Source: Linum tenue (lineage: Eukaryota > Streptophyta > Magnoliopsida > Malpighiales > Linaceae). From it: a stretch of 64,000 bases of DNA. The stretch covers positions 26,871,475-26,935,474 of the forward strand of contig CAMGYJ010000008.1 of NCBI GenBank assembly GCA_946122785.1. Direction: 5' to 3'. A model generated the notes under the pieces. It was not told the origin of the DNA and searched no databases. It worked only from the letters and a program-made list of their open reading frames with translations. The translations under genes and the position numbers were made by a program. This document shows, piece by piece, positions 1 to 11,500 of this stretch. Every line of letters begins with the position of its first letter. The stretch's first letter is position 1.

Positions 1-1869
1 TCTTTTGTATAGCCAAATACCTCTAATAATTTCACTTTAACTAGACCTGGAGAAATAAATGAAGAAGAAAAAAATGACATTTCAACCCCAATTTTTCCGA
101 GGTCGGGTCGTGTGAATCTCGGTTCAACTGTGGTTGACCATTTTTTTAATGGAAATTTTTACATAAGAGTATGTTTGATAATTTTTCCAAAGTATAGAGG
201 CATGTTTGATCTAAAAAATAGTAGAGGGTCATGTTTGATAAAACTGCATAGTAGAGAGGCATATTATACATTTAACCCATGATTAATTAAACAACAGTTT
301 TACAACACTTTCGCGCTTTCTTTTAAATTATTGATAATTTAGTTAACACTTAATGATAATAAAACACAGTTTACAATTATCATATTTCAATAGTTCACAA
401 AGTTGCCAAACTATTAAAAATATTGAGGATTTATTTTATTTTGAGATGTTAAGTTCTTGTTTTCATATTGACGGTCTAACTCTGCCTGAATATGCATTAA
501 GGCAACACCTAGAAATTACCTTACTCCTTCCGAGAACCACTAACTTATTGCAGAATCCCTAAACAAACCGTTTTCGGTGTTACCTACCACTTAAAAGTGT
601 CTAAGCGTAAAGTTAAACTATCCTCTAGAACCATGAGTAAATCTAAAATCTCTAGAGAAAGAGTTGTCAAAAGCAAAAGACATTTATACTTAGCTTATTG
701 CAGCAGAACCTGTTTGCAAAAGTTTGCTTACTTACACTGATGTGTAACTCTTTTTCTTTTTTCCATAACAAAAACGAAACTAGAGTAAGGAATTTTTCCT
801 GGATATCAACCACCTCTGAAAAGAGACCATTAATGTAATGCTGTGGGCTGCTAACTGGCGACTGAGAGAGTTAGGTGTGTGAATATGGGAGGGAGAGCAG
901 GCCATCAATGGTGGCAGTGCCATCGACGTATCAGTTCAGTACACTTGTTTTAACTTTCTTCTTCCGCTTTTCCTTTCCTTGCTTGCTTTTATGGTCGACA
1001 GACAGAGTTGGTGGGACTATTGTTGAGATTTTTAATTTGCTACTTACCAACTACGTACGTACATTGATTGACTGCGAGCTAGCGTCATGTGACTTCCATC
1101 TACAAGCGCCATAGAAATCGATCCACCAGTTGCCCCGACCCAACCTCTTACTATTGTTCTTAAGCAACCCAAAAACAAAACAAACAAACAAACAAACAAT
1201 ACGAGGAAGTTGGATTCTGACGATACCATTCCGTTCTAATTGATAGATCGAGTTTATATTGGTGTATTTTGAAAGTAAGAATTCGTTGTGTTAATTTTCT
1301 GAAGTGATCATTTTCATTCCCCTTTTCGAGCTATCAATTTTCAGTTAGCTTGAACATTGCTCATCCATAAAGTTCGGCACCAAAAAGTGAAAGCTTTTCA
1401 TTTATTAATGCTGTTAATTCTGCGTATTGATTTATAATTACGCCAAACTATATACGGAATTTGATTTTGAGCCAAGGTAAGGTAAGGTAGAGATCAACTC
1501 AACTGTTGTTTTTCAATGCATTAAATTCCAATCGTCCTTTCCAAGCTTAATTACCAAGTACTATAGTTGCAGGTTTGGTTGTGATGTGACTGAACAAGAT
1601 GTATAAAAGTTGATAAGTTAGTTGATCAGTAAATGAATAGTAACATGGTCTGTCAAAAAATGAAAAGAACAGTAACATCATAGGTAAGAGTGTTGTGCCG
1701 GTTTTCTAGTCTTACTGCAGATTAAAGTAATTAGATAAAATGATCCAGATTCAAGATGAAAGCTGTAAGAACATCGTGTAATCACCAATTTTAACCAAAA
1801 CGGAGAACACAGTATATACATCCATGATGACTTGAAGGGATTTTTCAACTGCACTTCTGTTCTGTGCAG
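1..1869. other. Upstream region, no gene supported
   Basis: AT-rich DNA left of the first visible lipoxygenase exon. Between about 165 and 270 a short phrase around 'gcatgtttgat' recurs three times with variable spacers, which looks like a decayed tandem repeat. I read this stretch for the first lipoxygenase exon (N-terminal half of the PLAT domain) in all three plus frames and did not find it. Short ORFs at 353-562 and 875-1114 resemble no family I know. Confidence 0.6.
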
Positions 1870-4724
1870 AAAATGGCAATAAGGGCAAGCTTGGGAAGGC
1901 AGCATACTTGGAGAACTGGATACCAACAATCGCTCCGCTAAAAGCCGGCGAAACATCCTACGATGTTACCTTCGAGTGGGAAGAAGAAGAGCTCGGGATC
2001 CCGGGAGCGTTTCTCATCAAGAACAATCACCACAGCGAGTTCTTCTTAAAGTCTCTCACGCTCCAAGATGTTCCTGGAGAAGGCAGGATCCACTTCCCCT
2101 GCAACTCCTGGGTTTACCCTGCCAAGCGCTACACCAAAGACCGGGTTTTCTTCACTAACAAGGTATGTCTAAACAATGTCGTTTGCTTACGGTGCTGTTA
2201 GGTTAAAATTAATGACTAGCGTTTTCCCATGCTTTGGTTTGTTGGCCAACAGTCTTATCTGCCACACGAGACGCCGTTGCCATTGGTGAAGTACAGAGAG
2301 GAAGAGCTGGCGGCTTTGAGAGGAAATGGAGAAGGGGAGCTACAAGAATGGGACAGAGTGTATGATTATGCTTACTACAATGATTTGGGAGATCCTGATA
2401 GCGGCGCAGACAAGGCTAGACCGACTCTGGGAGGATCGGCGGAGTACCCTTATCCTCGTAGGGGAAGGACTGGCAGGCCGCCCTCCAAATCAGGTAGAGC
2501 ATATTTTCGACGAAAGAATTTATGCTTATACCATCCAATTTACATTTCGTTTTGAATTCCGAGCATTGTGTATAAGCAGATCCCAACGTAGAGAGTAGGG
2601 TGCCACTACTGATGAGCCTAGACATATACGTCCCCAGAGACGAGAGATTTGGTCACCTGAAGCTGTCTGATTTCCTTCTCAATGGGCTCAAAGCCATTGT
2701 GCAAGTCGTGAAGCCTGAGCTGGAGGCTCTGTGCTCTGAGAATCGTGACGAATTCGATTCCTTTGACAATGTCCTGAAGCTGTACGATGGTGGGGTGAAG
2801 CTCCCTGGAGGTCCTACGCTCGATAACCTCTGGAAGGATGTTCCTTTAGATATCATCAACGCGATTTTCCACACGGATGGCGAACGGATTCTGAAATACC
2901 CTTTGCCAGAAGTAATCAAAGGTATTTATGTAGTACATTATGCATATAATGTGGCGATGGAGAGTTATCGAAGTTTAAAGTTTTGAACTCACGTTTCTTT
3001 CTACTTGGTGTTGATGATGATTTTGAGCAGAGAGTAGGACTGCTTGGAGAACTGATGAAGAATTTGCAAGGGAAATGTTGGCTGCGCTCAACCCTGTTGT
3101 CATTAGTCTTCTTCGTGAGTTCCCGCCGAGGAGCAAGCTGGATTCTAAAATTTATGGAAATCAGGACAGTTCAATTAGTGAAGAACACATAAGACATCAT
3201 CTAAATGGATTGACCGTAGGCGAGGTAAAGTATCTCTTAAACATAAGTTATTCATACTAGAATCAATTGTCACTAATGTTTCTTTTGGATCTTCAGGCAA
3301 TCAAGACCAACAAGCTATTCATACTTGATCACCATGACACACTGATGCCATACCTAAGGAGGATTAACAACAACACAGCCTCCAAGACCTACGCAACCAG
3401 AACGATCTTATACCTGCAAAGCGACGATACATTGAAGCCGCTGGCAATCGAATTGAGCTTGCCACATCCCGATGGAGATAAGTTCGGAGCCATCAACAAA
3501 GTGTACACTCCACCTCCAGCAGATCACAAGGAGGGCAGCCTCGAAGACACCATTTGGCAGTTGGCCAAAGCTTATGTAGCAGTAAACGATTCCGGCTACC
3601 ACGAGCTCATCACCCACTTCTTGCACACTCATGGCGTGATCGAGCCATTTGTAATTGCAACAAACAGGCAGCTCAGCATAATCCACCCGATCTACAAGCT
3701 TCTACACCCTCATTTTCGTGACACCATGAACATAAACGCCCTTGCGAGACAGATCCTCATCAATGGCGGAGGATTGGTGGAGTTAACGCTCTACCCTGGC
3801 AAGTACTCCATGGAATTCTCTTCGTCACTATATAAATACTGGAACTTCACTGAACAGGCCCTCCCTCAAGATCTCAAGAAGAGGTAAATTGATCAAGAGT
3901 GATAATGGAAAATGAAAATTACCAAGTTTTTTTTTTAGCTCATTCAGACATTTCATCGAACACCTTGCAGAGGAATGGCAGTTCCTGACCCAGAGTCCAA
4001 GCACGGCCTCCGACTTCTGATCAAAGACTACCCATACGCCGTCGACGGGCTCGACATCTGGTCGGCGATCAGAAACTGGGTTGCCGATTACACATCACTG
4101 TACTACAAAACCGACGAGGCGATCCGTAGCGACGCCGAGCTCCAATCATGGTGGAAGGAACTCGTGGAGGTCGGCCATGGGGACAAGAGAGACGAGCCAT
4201 GGTGGCCCAAGATGCAGAATCGAGACGAGCTCATCGAATCGTGCACGACAATGATCTGGATCGCGTCGGCGCTCCACGCGGCCACCAATTTCGGGCAGTA
4301 TACCTACTCCGGCTACATGCCGAATCGCCCCACCATCAGCCGGCGGTTCATGCCGGAGGAAGGGACGCCGGAATTCGAGGAGCTGAGGGAGAACCCGGAA
4401 AGGGCTTTCTTGAGGACGATCACTGCGAGGCTCCAGACGCTGCTAGGGATCTCGCTGATTGAACTTCTGTCGACGCATTCTTCGGATGAGATTTACCTAG
4501 GTCAGCGGGACACGGCGGAGTGGACGGCGGATTTGGAGGCGGCGGCGGCGTTCGAGAGATTTGGGAAGGCATTGACGGAGGTTGAGGAGAGGATTGTGGA
4601 GAGGAATGGAGAGGAGCAGTTGAGGAATCGGTATGGGCCGGTGAAGATACCGTACACACTGTTGTTTCCGACCAGCGAGGCGGGCCGGACCGGCAAGGGG
4701 ATTCCGAATAGTATTACTATTTGA
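1870..4724 (+). CDS. Plant lipoxygenase, 9-LOX type, six visible exons, first exon not seen
   Basis: Non-heme iron dioxygenase that adds O2 to linoleic or linolenic acid (oxylipin pathway). By splice sites and reading frame I place the exons at 1870-2162, 2253-2493, 2580-2921, 3031-3224, 3297-3883 and 3971-4724, all with GT..AG introns of about 70-110 bp and consistent phases. Together they give about 802 residues against roughly 860 for the family. The missing part is the N-terminal ~60 residues of the PLAT/LH2 domain. Iron ligands are all present: His at 3615-3617 and 3630-3632 (HFLHTH), His at 4275-4277 and Asn at 4287-4289 (LHAATN), and C-terminal Ile (codon 4719-4721, GIPNSITI). The Coffa-site Ala in NINALARQ fits S-stereospecificity. 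The regiospecificity pair is Thr-Leu ([10 protein letters not shown]), closer to the Thr-Val of 9-LOX than to Cys-Phe of 13-LOX. No transit peptide can be judged. The first exon is either left of the window or lost. If it is lost, this is a pseudogene with an intact catalytic domain. Confidence 0.9.
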
Positions 4725-5272
4725 ATAATCGAGCCCAAACGGAGATGGCGCGTAATTAATGGCTATGGGTTGTTGGCATATAAATATAATATTAGTGTGG
4801 AGTGAATTATATTTAATTTGATTTTTGAACCAAATATTTAATTTGATTCAAAATTCCATACTCATGTTAATTGTACACCCATCCAACTCTTGTATGTAAT
4901 TGTGTCTTGACAATTTATATCATTATTATATTAGGTGTGCAAACATATAAACTATATAAAACATGTATATCATGTGTTATTTTCACTAGTCTTAAAATAA
5001 ATATGTATTATGTCATTTTATATCGTTATCAATTTTATCATTAAAATTGTCTATTTTTTTTGCTGGTGAAGTTTAGTCATATTCACTCAACATATCAACA
5101 CATTATGGTTAACTCAGATACAACATAGATTAAAGGTCCTTCTTTCTACGCTTCGTCCTCAGTGTCTTAATAATCTTCACTGTGTCTTAATAATCTTGAG
5201 ATGAGAAGGGCAGTGGAAAAAGTTAAAGTGACGGTGTCCTTAGAGAAATGAAGGACATAAGACAAATTTTAA
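4725..5272. other. 3' flank of the lipoxygenase, no gene
   Basis: AT-rich sequence holding the probable 3' UTR of the lipoxygenase (AATATAATATTAGT-like tracts follow the stop) and no ORF worth naming. It ends at the target duplication of the TIR element that starts at 5273. Confidence 0.6.
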
Positions 5273-5736
5273 AGGCTAATACCACTGGAAAATTCGAATT
5301 ATCAAGAAAGTGTCACTTATGTTCCAAACTATTCAATATAACATTTATGTTCTGAACTATTTTTTTGTTAGTGTTACCAAGTTTGACAGTCAGTATTTAA
5401 CAAAAAAAATTTAGTCAATGTCGATGTGGCATCTGATATGGAATTTTATTGTTTTAAAAATTAATTTTTATTTATATTTTCATCTAAAATTATTAAAATA
5501 AAAAAATAAAATGTTACAAAATCTCCAAATCGTCTTAATCGCTCCGTCGATTTCACTCCTAAGTCAACATCAAGTTGACCACAGTCAGGTCAACTGTTAT
5601 CTATAACGGCTAATGAAATCGTCAGGACATAAATGACACAAAACTATCATAAGTTAGGATATTGATAGAATATTGAATAGTTCGCAACACAAATTACACT
5701 TTCTTGATGGTTCGGATTTCCCAGTGGTATTAGCCT
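5273..5736. mobile_element. Non-autonomous TIR DNA element (MITE-like), 464 bp
   Basis: The two ends are inverted copies of each other for about 65 bp, starting AGGCTAATACCACTGG on each side with scattered mismatches. Perfect 8-bp direct repeats AATTTTAA flank it (5265-5272 and 5737-5744). Shifting the left edge by one base gives a 9-bp repeat instead. Eight bases favour a hAT origin and nine a Mutator-like origin, and the sequence alone does not settle this. There is no coding capacity inside. Confidence 0.8.
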
Positions 5737-5851
5737 AATTTTAAAACACCAACTTGTTAACTCATATGCATTACATTAAAACATATGGTTAATTTAAAAC
5801 ATATGTAGTATGTATATACAATATAAGTAAAATATTCTTAAATATTGGAAA

Positions 5852-6663
5852 TCATAATGCATGTTTTGATAAAATAAGGAAAACACTGTTCGCTAGTGTA
5901 TTCGTTATACGCAGACAATGATCTGGGATTCCTGCACTCTTGAGTGTGTTTTCCAGGAAGAGCCAATCGATCCTGTCATAAGCTTTCGCGAGGTCCACCT
6001 TTAGGAGCATCAAACCCTTTTTTCCAGTCTTCTTTGCCATTGAGTGGACAGTCTCTTGCAAGATAATAACATTATCAGTAATATGTTGGTTAGTGACAAA
6101 ACTAGATTGATTCTGATGCACCAAAGACGACATAAGGTTTTTAAGCATGTTAGCAATGCATTTGGCAACAACCTTATAACCTACATTGCATAGACTAATA
6201 GGCCTAAATTCATTCATGGATTGTGATGTACCAATGAAGGGTTCTCCTCCTTGCTTCTCCGAGGACTTAGATATGGAGTTCAGGTCTCCAATCAGTATCA
6301 AAGGGATATCAATTCATGTGCTCATTATGGCTAGCATAGATTGCTATCAGTTGACACACTCCTTTGTCAGCCGTAGTGCACTTTAGGTTGATAAATTGTT
6401 TATGACACTCAATGAGTTCTAAGTTTAGCTGGTCATTCTTCCACAACACCCGAATGCCTCCACTGAATCCAACCGCATCTGAGACTTCCCATGAATCAAA
6501 GCCAAGTGACTTGATCACATCGATAGCATCAGCACCACTGATTCTTGGTTCCAGTATACAGACCACATTTGGCGCGTATATTCTCAAATAAAACTCCATA
6601 GTGGAGTGAGATTTCGGGTGCTTTGCACCTCGATAGTTCCAGAAAAAGACTTAAAAAGGTTTT
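5852..6663 (-). pseudogene. LINE ORF2 remnant: endonuclease start joined to RT fingers
   Basis: ORF2 starts near 6660 with the endonuclease phrase FFWNYRGAKH. The block 6309-6599 continues the endonuclease (CILEPRISG, GFSGGIRVLW, IAIYASHNEHM). After a deletion and frameshift, 5852-6301 holds RT motifs (FRPISLCNVGYKVVAKCI, LKVDLAKAYDRIDW). The palm motif (FADD) and everything after it are gone, so no active enzyme can be made. Confidence 0.85.
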
Positions 6664-6689
6664 ACCAGCACATACCCCAAGGGAAAAAA

Positions 6690-8547
6690 GACAGGCAGAG
6701 TCGACGGCCATGGCCGTCTCTACCATTTCTTCTCCATTGGCAATACTGCTCCTTTGATTTTGGTTTGCACTTTCAGGCAACATCATAGCTTTAGTTGAGC
6801 AAGCATCAAACTCAAGCTTACGAGTAAGGTTCCCACTATCCAGGGTTGTACTTGAGGCCTTCTGGGAGGCACCCATTGTTGAAAAAGAGGATTCCTTCAT
6901 CTTTGGTTGGTGGCCAGACGAGGCATCCTTTGAAAGATCCTTCCCCTTCCCATGCTTTCTAACATCAGGAGTCTTCTGAAGGGAGTTTTTCAGTTGCTTT
7001 ATTGTAGCTATTGGCTTCTCTTCCTGCTGAACCAACCTTCCTTTCCCAGGAGTCCCACTACTCAGCTTGGAGTTCCCTGTGGTCTTGCTGCTGGATTTAA
7101 CTCCTGAGGTAAAAATCAATGGAGAGGCTTTCTGGTTCTCCTTCTTTCATGTTTCCTTCACTTGTCGTGCTTTCTTTTGCCTATCCTGTTTTTGTACACT
7201 TCCTTCTCCTGCTTATTACTATTTACAGTTTCTTTAGTCTTCCCTGTCTGGTCTTTCTTCTCCTTCTGAGATCTCTTCTCCTTCTCAATTTTCTTGTTCT
7301 GTTCGCTGTCTATTTCCTTATTTTCATCATTGTCATTTTTTCCCTCTTTCTCTTCTAGCGCACTGAAGCGCGAACCTCCCTGTAACTCTTCCTGTTTTAG
7401 CTCTAGGATTGCTTGTTCAGTTTTTGTCACTGCCATCCACTGTCTATTTTTCTTCCTTCTAGTCCTTGTTGCAAGCATCCATGGCTCGAAATCTTCAACA
7501 ACCTCAGGGTGAATCTCCTGTTGTAGGACTTGTTGCTCCTCCTCTCTTATTCTTTGCTCCGGTGTTGCGTTTGCCCTCTCCTCTGCTTGGGGCATTTTTC
7601 TTCCAGATGCCCATAATGGCCACAATCATAGCACACCGTATCCTATCCCTCATATTCAACCCTCCCAACTCTTGGCGTCAATCTGTATTTCGGGACCAAC
7701 CGCTTTCTAAGATCAATTTCCACACAAATACGTGCGTAATTTCCCTTGGAGCCATTCAATGTGTTGTAATCGATCTTGACCACTATCCTTAGTCTACTGT
7801 CAATGCTCGTCAAAATTTCTCCGTCAAAGTATGCCATTGGTAATCGTGGAAGACGAACCCAAACCATAGTGTTGTTGATAACGTCAAAATCCGGGTCGAA
7901 ATCCAATCTCCACAGCTCAGAGGCTATGTATTGCTCGTCCACCGTCCATGGTCCTCCATAGAAAGCACGGTTGTAGTCCAATTGAAACCCAAAGATGGCC
8001 TAATAATATCGATTCCTGGTATCACCGATCTCCACCGACCCGGTTTTAGCCCACATCTTGTGCACTCTCTTGTGGATGAAAGCAAAAGGGAGGCTTTTCC
8101 CCAAGATTCTGAATGTAATTGTTCTGCTCCATCGATATCGAATCCTAGCATCTGTGCTTTTCTTAATCCGAATAGTAGGGCAGAGGGGATCGTCGTCAAC
8201 ATCTTCATCGTCGGATTCATCCGACATCAACTCGTCTCCATCGGGATCTCCGGTGCAGGTCCATTCCCAAGGACAGAGCCTTTGTAGGACACTCTTGCAG
8301 TCTGCACCGAAGGAATCTCCTCTCTTGGACTGGTCGTCAGTAACTCTAGATCATATTCTCCCATAGCCACTTCAGTATCTTCACTCCTTGTCGTAACCAC
8401 TGCGAAATCCATGCGTCCTTCTCCTGTGAACCCATCGCTCGTTGTCGCCTTTGCCTTCTTATTCGGTTGAGTGGGCGTCGTCGCCGGCGATTCGTCCGAC
8501 GGTTTCAGATATGAGATGACCGCCCCCCATAGGAGGCTCCATCCCAC
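6690..8547 (-). pseudogene. LINE ORF1 (DUF4283 plus zinc knuckle), broken
   Basis: Nucleic-acid-binding ORF1 of the minus-strand LINE, split over several frames. The N-terminal block is at 8227-8547. The DUF4283-like block (LGKSLPFAFIHKRVHKMW, then AFYGGPWTVDEQYI) spans about 7640-8230. A CCHC zinc knuckle (CYDCGHYGHLEEKC) is encoded near 7595-7640. A charged, Lys/Glu-rich tail lies below 7600. Frameshifts between these blocks rule out a working protein. DUF4283 with a zinc knuckle is typical of plant L1 ORF1. Confidence 0.85.
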
Positions 8548-8566
8548 AACGGTACCAAACGGGCAG

Positions 8567-11500
8567 AAAAAAAGGAGAGGACAAAGCTATTTTCTCATTC
8601 TAGCTTTACCTTCTCTCTCTTACCAACGACAGCTTTAACTAGATTGGCTTTTCTTAAGAGAAGCGATTGCTTCCTTTTGTAAATGATATGCTTTTTTGTT
8701 TTTTTATATCGAAAATTATAATCCTTGTTAGGTGAAACCATTGCTGCCTGATGGTGTGATTATTTATTCTTTATTGTTCATTATTATATCTACTGTATCA
8801 TTTATAGTTGAAACTTATAACTGCGCTCCCCATTCAAAAATTCCTTGTCTTAGAGTGTTTTTCAGATGCTGGGGTGGCTTCCCATTTAGGAGGGATTTTC
8901 ACCCTCTTTTCCCCTCTTCCGTCGCCTGCGACCTCCCTCCCTCCCTCTTTCACTTTCCATCCCGCAGCAAAGTAAACTCTGATTCCCTATCTCCCCTCGA
9001 CCTTAATTCCCTTGCCGCAGCAAAATACACTCTGTCTTCTGTTGTATACTTTCAATCTCTTCTCGTTCGTTCTCTAAAATGGATTTGAGGGTTTAACTTG
9101 CGGATAAGCCAACCCGTTCCAATGACGCTACTACCTTGACACTGTGGTCCGCCCACTACATTCTTACAACTCTGGGATCTCAATATATTTGATTTATAGT
9201 ATATGGTGAATTTCATGTGTGTCATTTGACCCGTCTTTATCTTTTCAGCTCTTGCGATTCGCTTCGCACATGTCTGTTCAATGCCCTGCTGCTACTTGGT
9301 GGGTTTCTCCAACTTTTGTTCTTTCCTTCATCTCGCTATTCAAGTTATTGAAAAATATGTTCTTATTTTAGCTGCAAATTTGTTTTCTAGGTCTGTCATA
9401 TTGCTATGTATGGACGACTCAAATAAGAGAAGTCAGTTTTTGAATTTACTTAGGCGAAGAATCCGTTACAGTTATAGTTTGGGTCTATTCATTCATCTCG
9501 CGATTCAAGTTATTGAAAATTATGTTCTTATTTTAGTTGCAAATATGATTTCGAAGTCTGTGCAGGGTTGTTATGTAGGGATAGTCGAATGGGAGAAGTC
9601 AATTTATAAATTTACTTAGGCTAATCTCTTATTGTTATAATTTAGGTCCATCATGGTGAGGGGTATGACATAGATGATGATGCTCTTTGTTTATTAGAAC
9701 TCTGAAGTAAATTTATGTACTTGTGGTCATCATGTATGATGTAGAGTATTCCTTATGTGTTACTTATAGTTCCATTTTCATCCCTTCTCCATGTAATAGG
9801 GCAAAACTATGTACGAAATTTCTTGCATTTTTTGGATTTATCATAGATCTTCTTGCATGTTAATTTCTCCCCCGCCCACTGTTTCTTTCAAACAATATTG
9901 GTGTTTCATGCGATTTTTGTCTACACGACAGCATGTACATGATCAATTTTCTTACTGGGTTTATGACTGATATGTGTTAATAATAGCATAACCAAAAGTC
10001 ATTTTTGTCTCCCCAATTAGTGCATTATGCAAATGGATAAATGATAATCAGACTCGAGGCTTGATAAAACTAGTGAACCATCTTACTATGGTGCTTTCCA
10101 GTAACCAGCTTGCTTTTGAGTAAGTTCTCTTTGATATAAGTGCTTTCTCTTGGTAGTTAGTTGTATCATCAAGATACTTTCCTCTGTTAGTGTTCCTTGA
10201 TGTCAAGGAATTGAGTGTTTTTATCCAGCTTGAATGATTTCTCTTACATAATGGTATGTTCCCTAGCGAGTCCGAGTTGTTATCTGGCCTATAATATTGA
10301 GTTGTTTTGTGGAGGATAGAATGTCAGGTGTAGGCCATTAAGATTTTGTCTAATTCAGTCATGGAAACCAACCATGGTGACAAGTTGCAACATCAATCCC
10401 CATTGTTGCCAGCTCTCTTGAGTGCTTATTAATTGGTAAAGTTTTGTGCTTATTAATTTTCAGCTCTCCTGAGATTAGAATGTTGGTTTGGTCGAACTTC
10501 AATTCGTGTCATTTGTGTATAAAACAAACTAAGCAGAGTCTTAGAACCAATATTTTTATCTTTGTCAATATCATTACGGGACAGTTCTTGCAAGAGAATA
10601 GTGTGTTGTTCCGTTTTAAGTATTAAACTAGCTACAATGCATATATTTTATTGTTCTTATGCTGTATCTAACAAGACAAACAACTTTTAGCAGATTCAAC
10701 CCAAATTTATGGTTCAGGAGGAAAAAATTGCGTAGACCAAGAAGATTGTGTTACTCATAGAGAGTAAGAGTTGCATAATTGTTATTTTTTACTGTGTGGA
10801 AGGTTTTTTTTTTTTTATCTCTGCGCAACTAAAGGTAATTGTAGTAATATATTGATGCAGATAACAATTGCCAAGAAATCTTCATCTAAAACTTGCTCTA
10901 AGCAACAAGATGGTGATGAATTGATGATGCTCTTCCCACCGGTTCAGACATGCCTTTGAAGTAGTAAGAAGAACCATCTTGAAAGTTCTGGTATTTCTCC
11001 ATGGAAATTGCTCGACTTGTGTTTCTTTGTGTTGATAATGAGATATTTAGAACTAATGGGTTGTATATAAAATTGGAAAGTCTGCGTTAGGCTTTTGTGG
11101 AGTGAGACTGGTGATATTGGGAGATGGTATGTGATTTCGCTAATGACAAAGAACAACTGCAGACATTGAAAGTACTCTCCAAGTTTAATATTTAATGTTT
11201 GGCACTTTTGTAGAAGACCCTTTTGATCATAGGAGTTCCATACCTTTTTAATGTGATGATGGTATGGAAATTGATGTGGTATCATGAGTTCATTCGATCT
11301 TTGGATTCGTGGAGGACCGTACAGAGGAATTTATCAGGCTATCCTCAAACGTTCACACAAAATCGTACAAAAGTATGAGTTGGAATGTTATAAATTATTA
11401 CAAAATGAAGTTTTGGTTGTGTGCTTGGTGGAATCCCTTGAAATCCTCAAGTAGTTAACGTCTCTGTTCTATCTTTCCTTCCTTAGTTAATTTTCTTGCT

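Larger units (their letters stand above)
5852..8566 (-). mobile_element. Decayed LINE (L1-type), internally deleted and 3' truncated
   Basis: Read on the minus strand it runs from ORF1 (start near 8547) through the start of ORF2 (endonuclease, near 6660) into reverse transcriptase, which stops abruptly at about 5852. ORF2 has lost most of the endonuclease and the segment before the RT fingers: the GDxN and SEKQGG endonuclease phrase at about 6250-6290 is followed almost at once by the RT phrase FRPISLCN. No poly(A) tail or target duplication is visible. Loss of the 3' end rather than the 5' end is unusual for a LINE and points to later deletion. Confidence 0.85.

Noticed and set aside
875..1114. 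ORF upstream of the lipoxygenase as its first exon
   Set aside because: The peptide has no PLAT-like sequence, no suitable donor site and the wrong composition.
7119..7792. Plus-strand hydrophobic ORFs, apparent membrane proteins
   Set aside because: They are the complement of the Lys/Glu-rich LINE ORF1 tail, so hydrophobicity is an artefact of reading the other strand.
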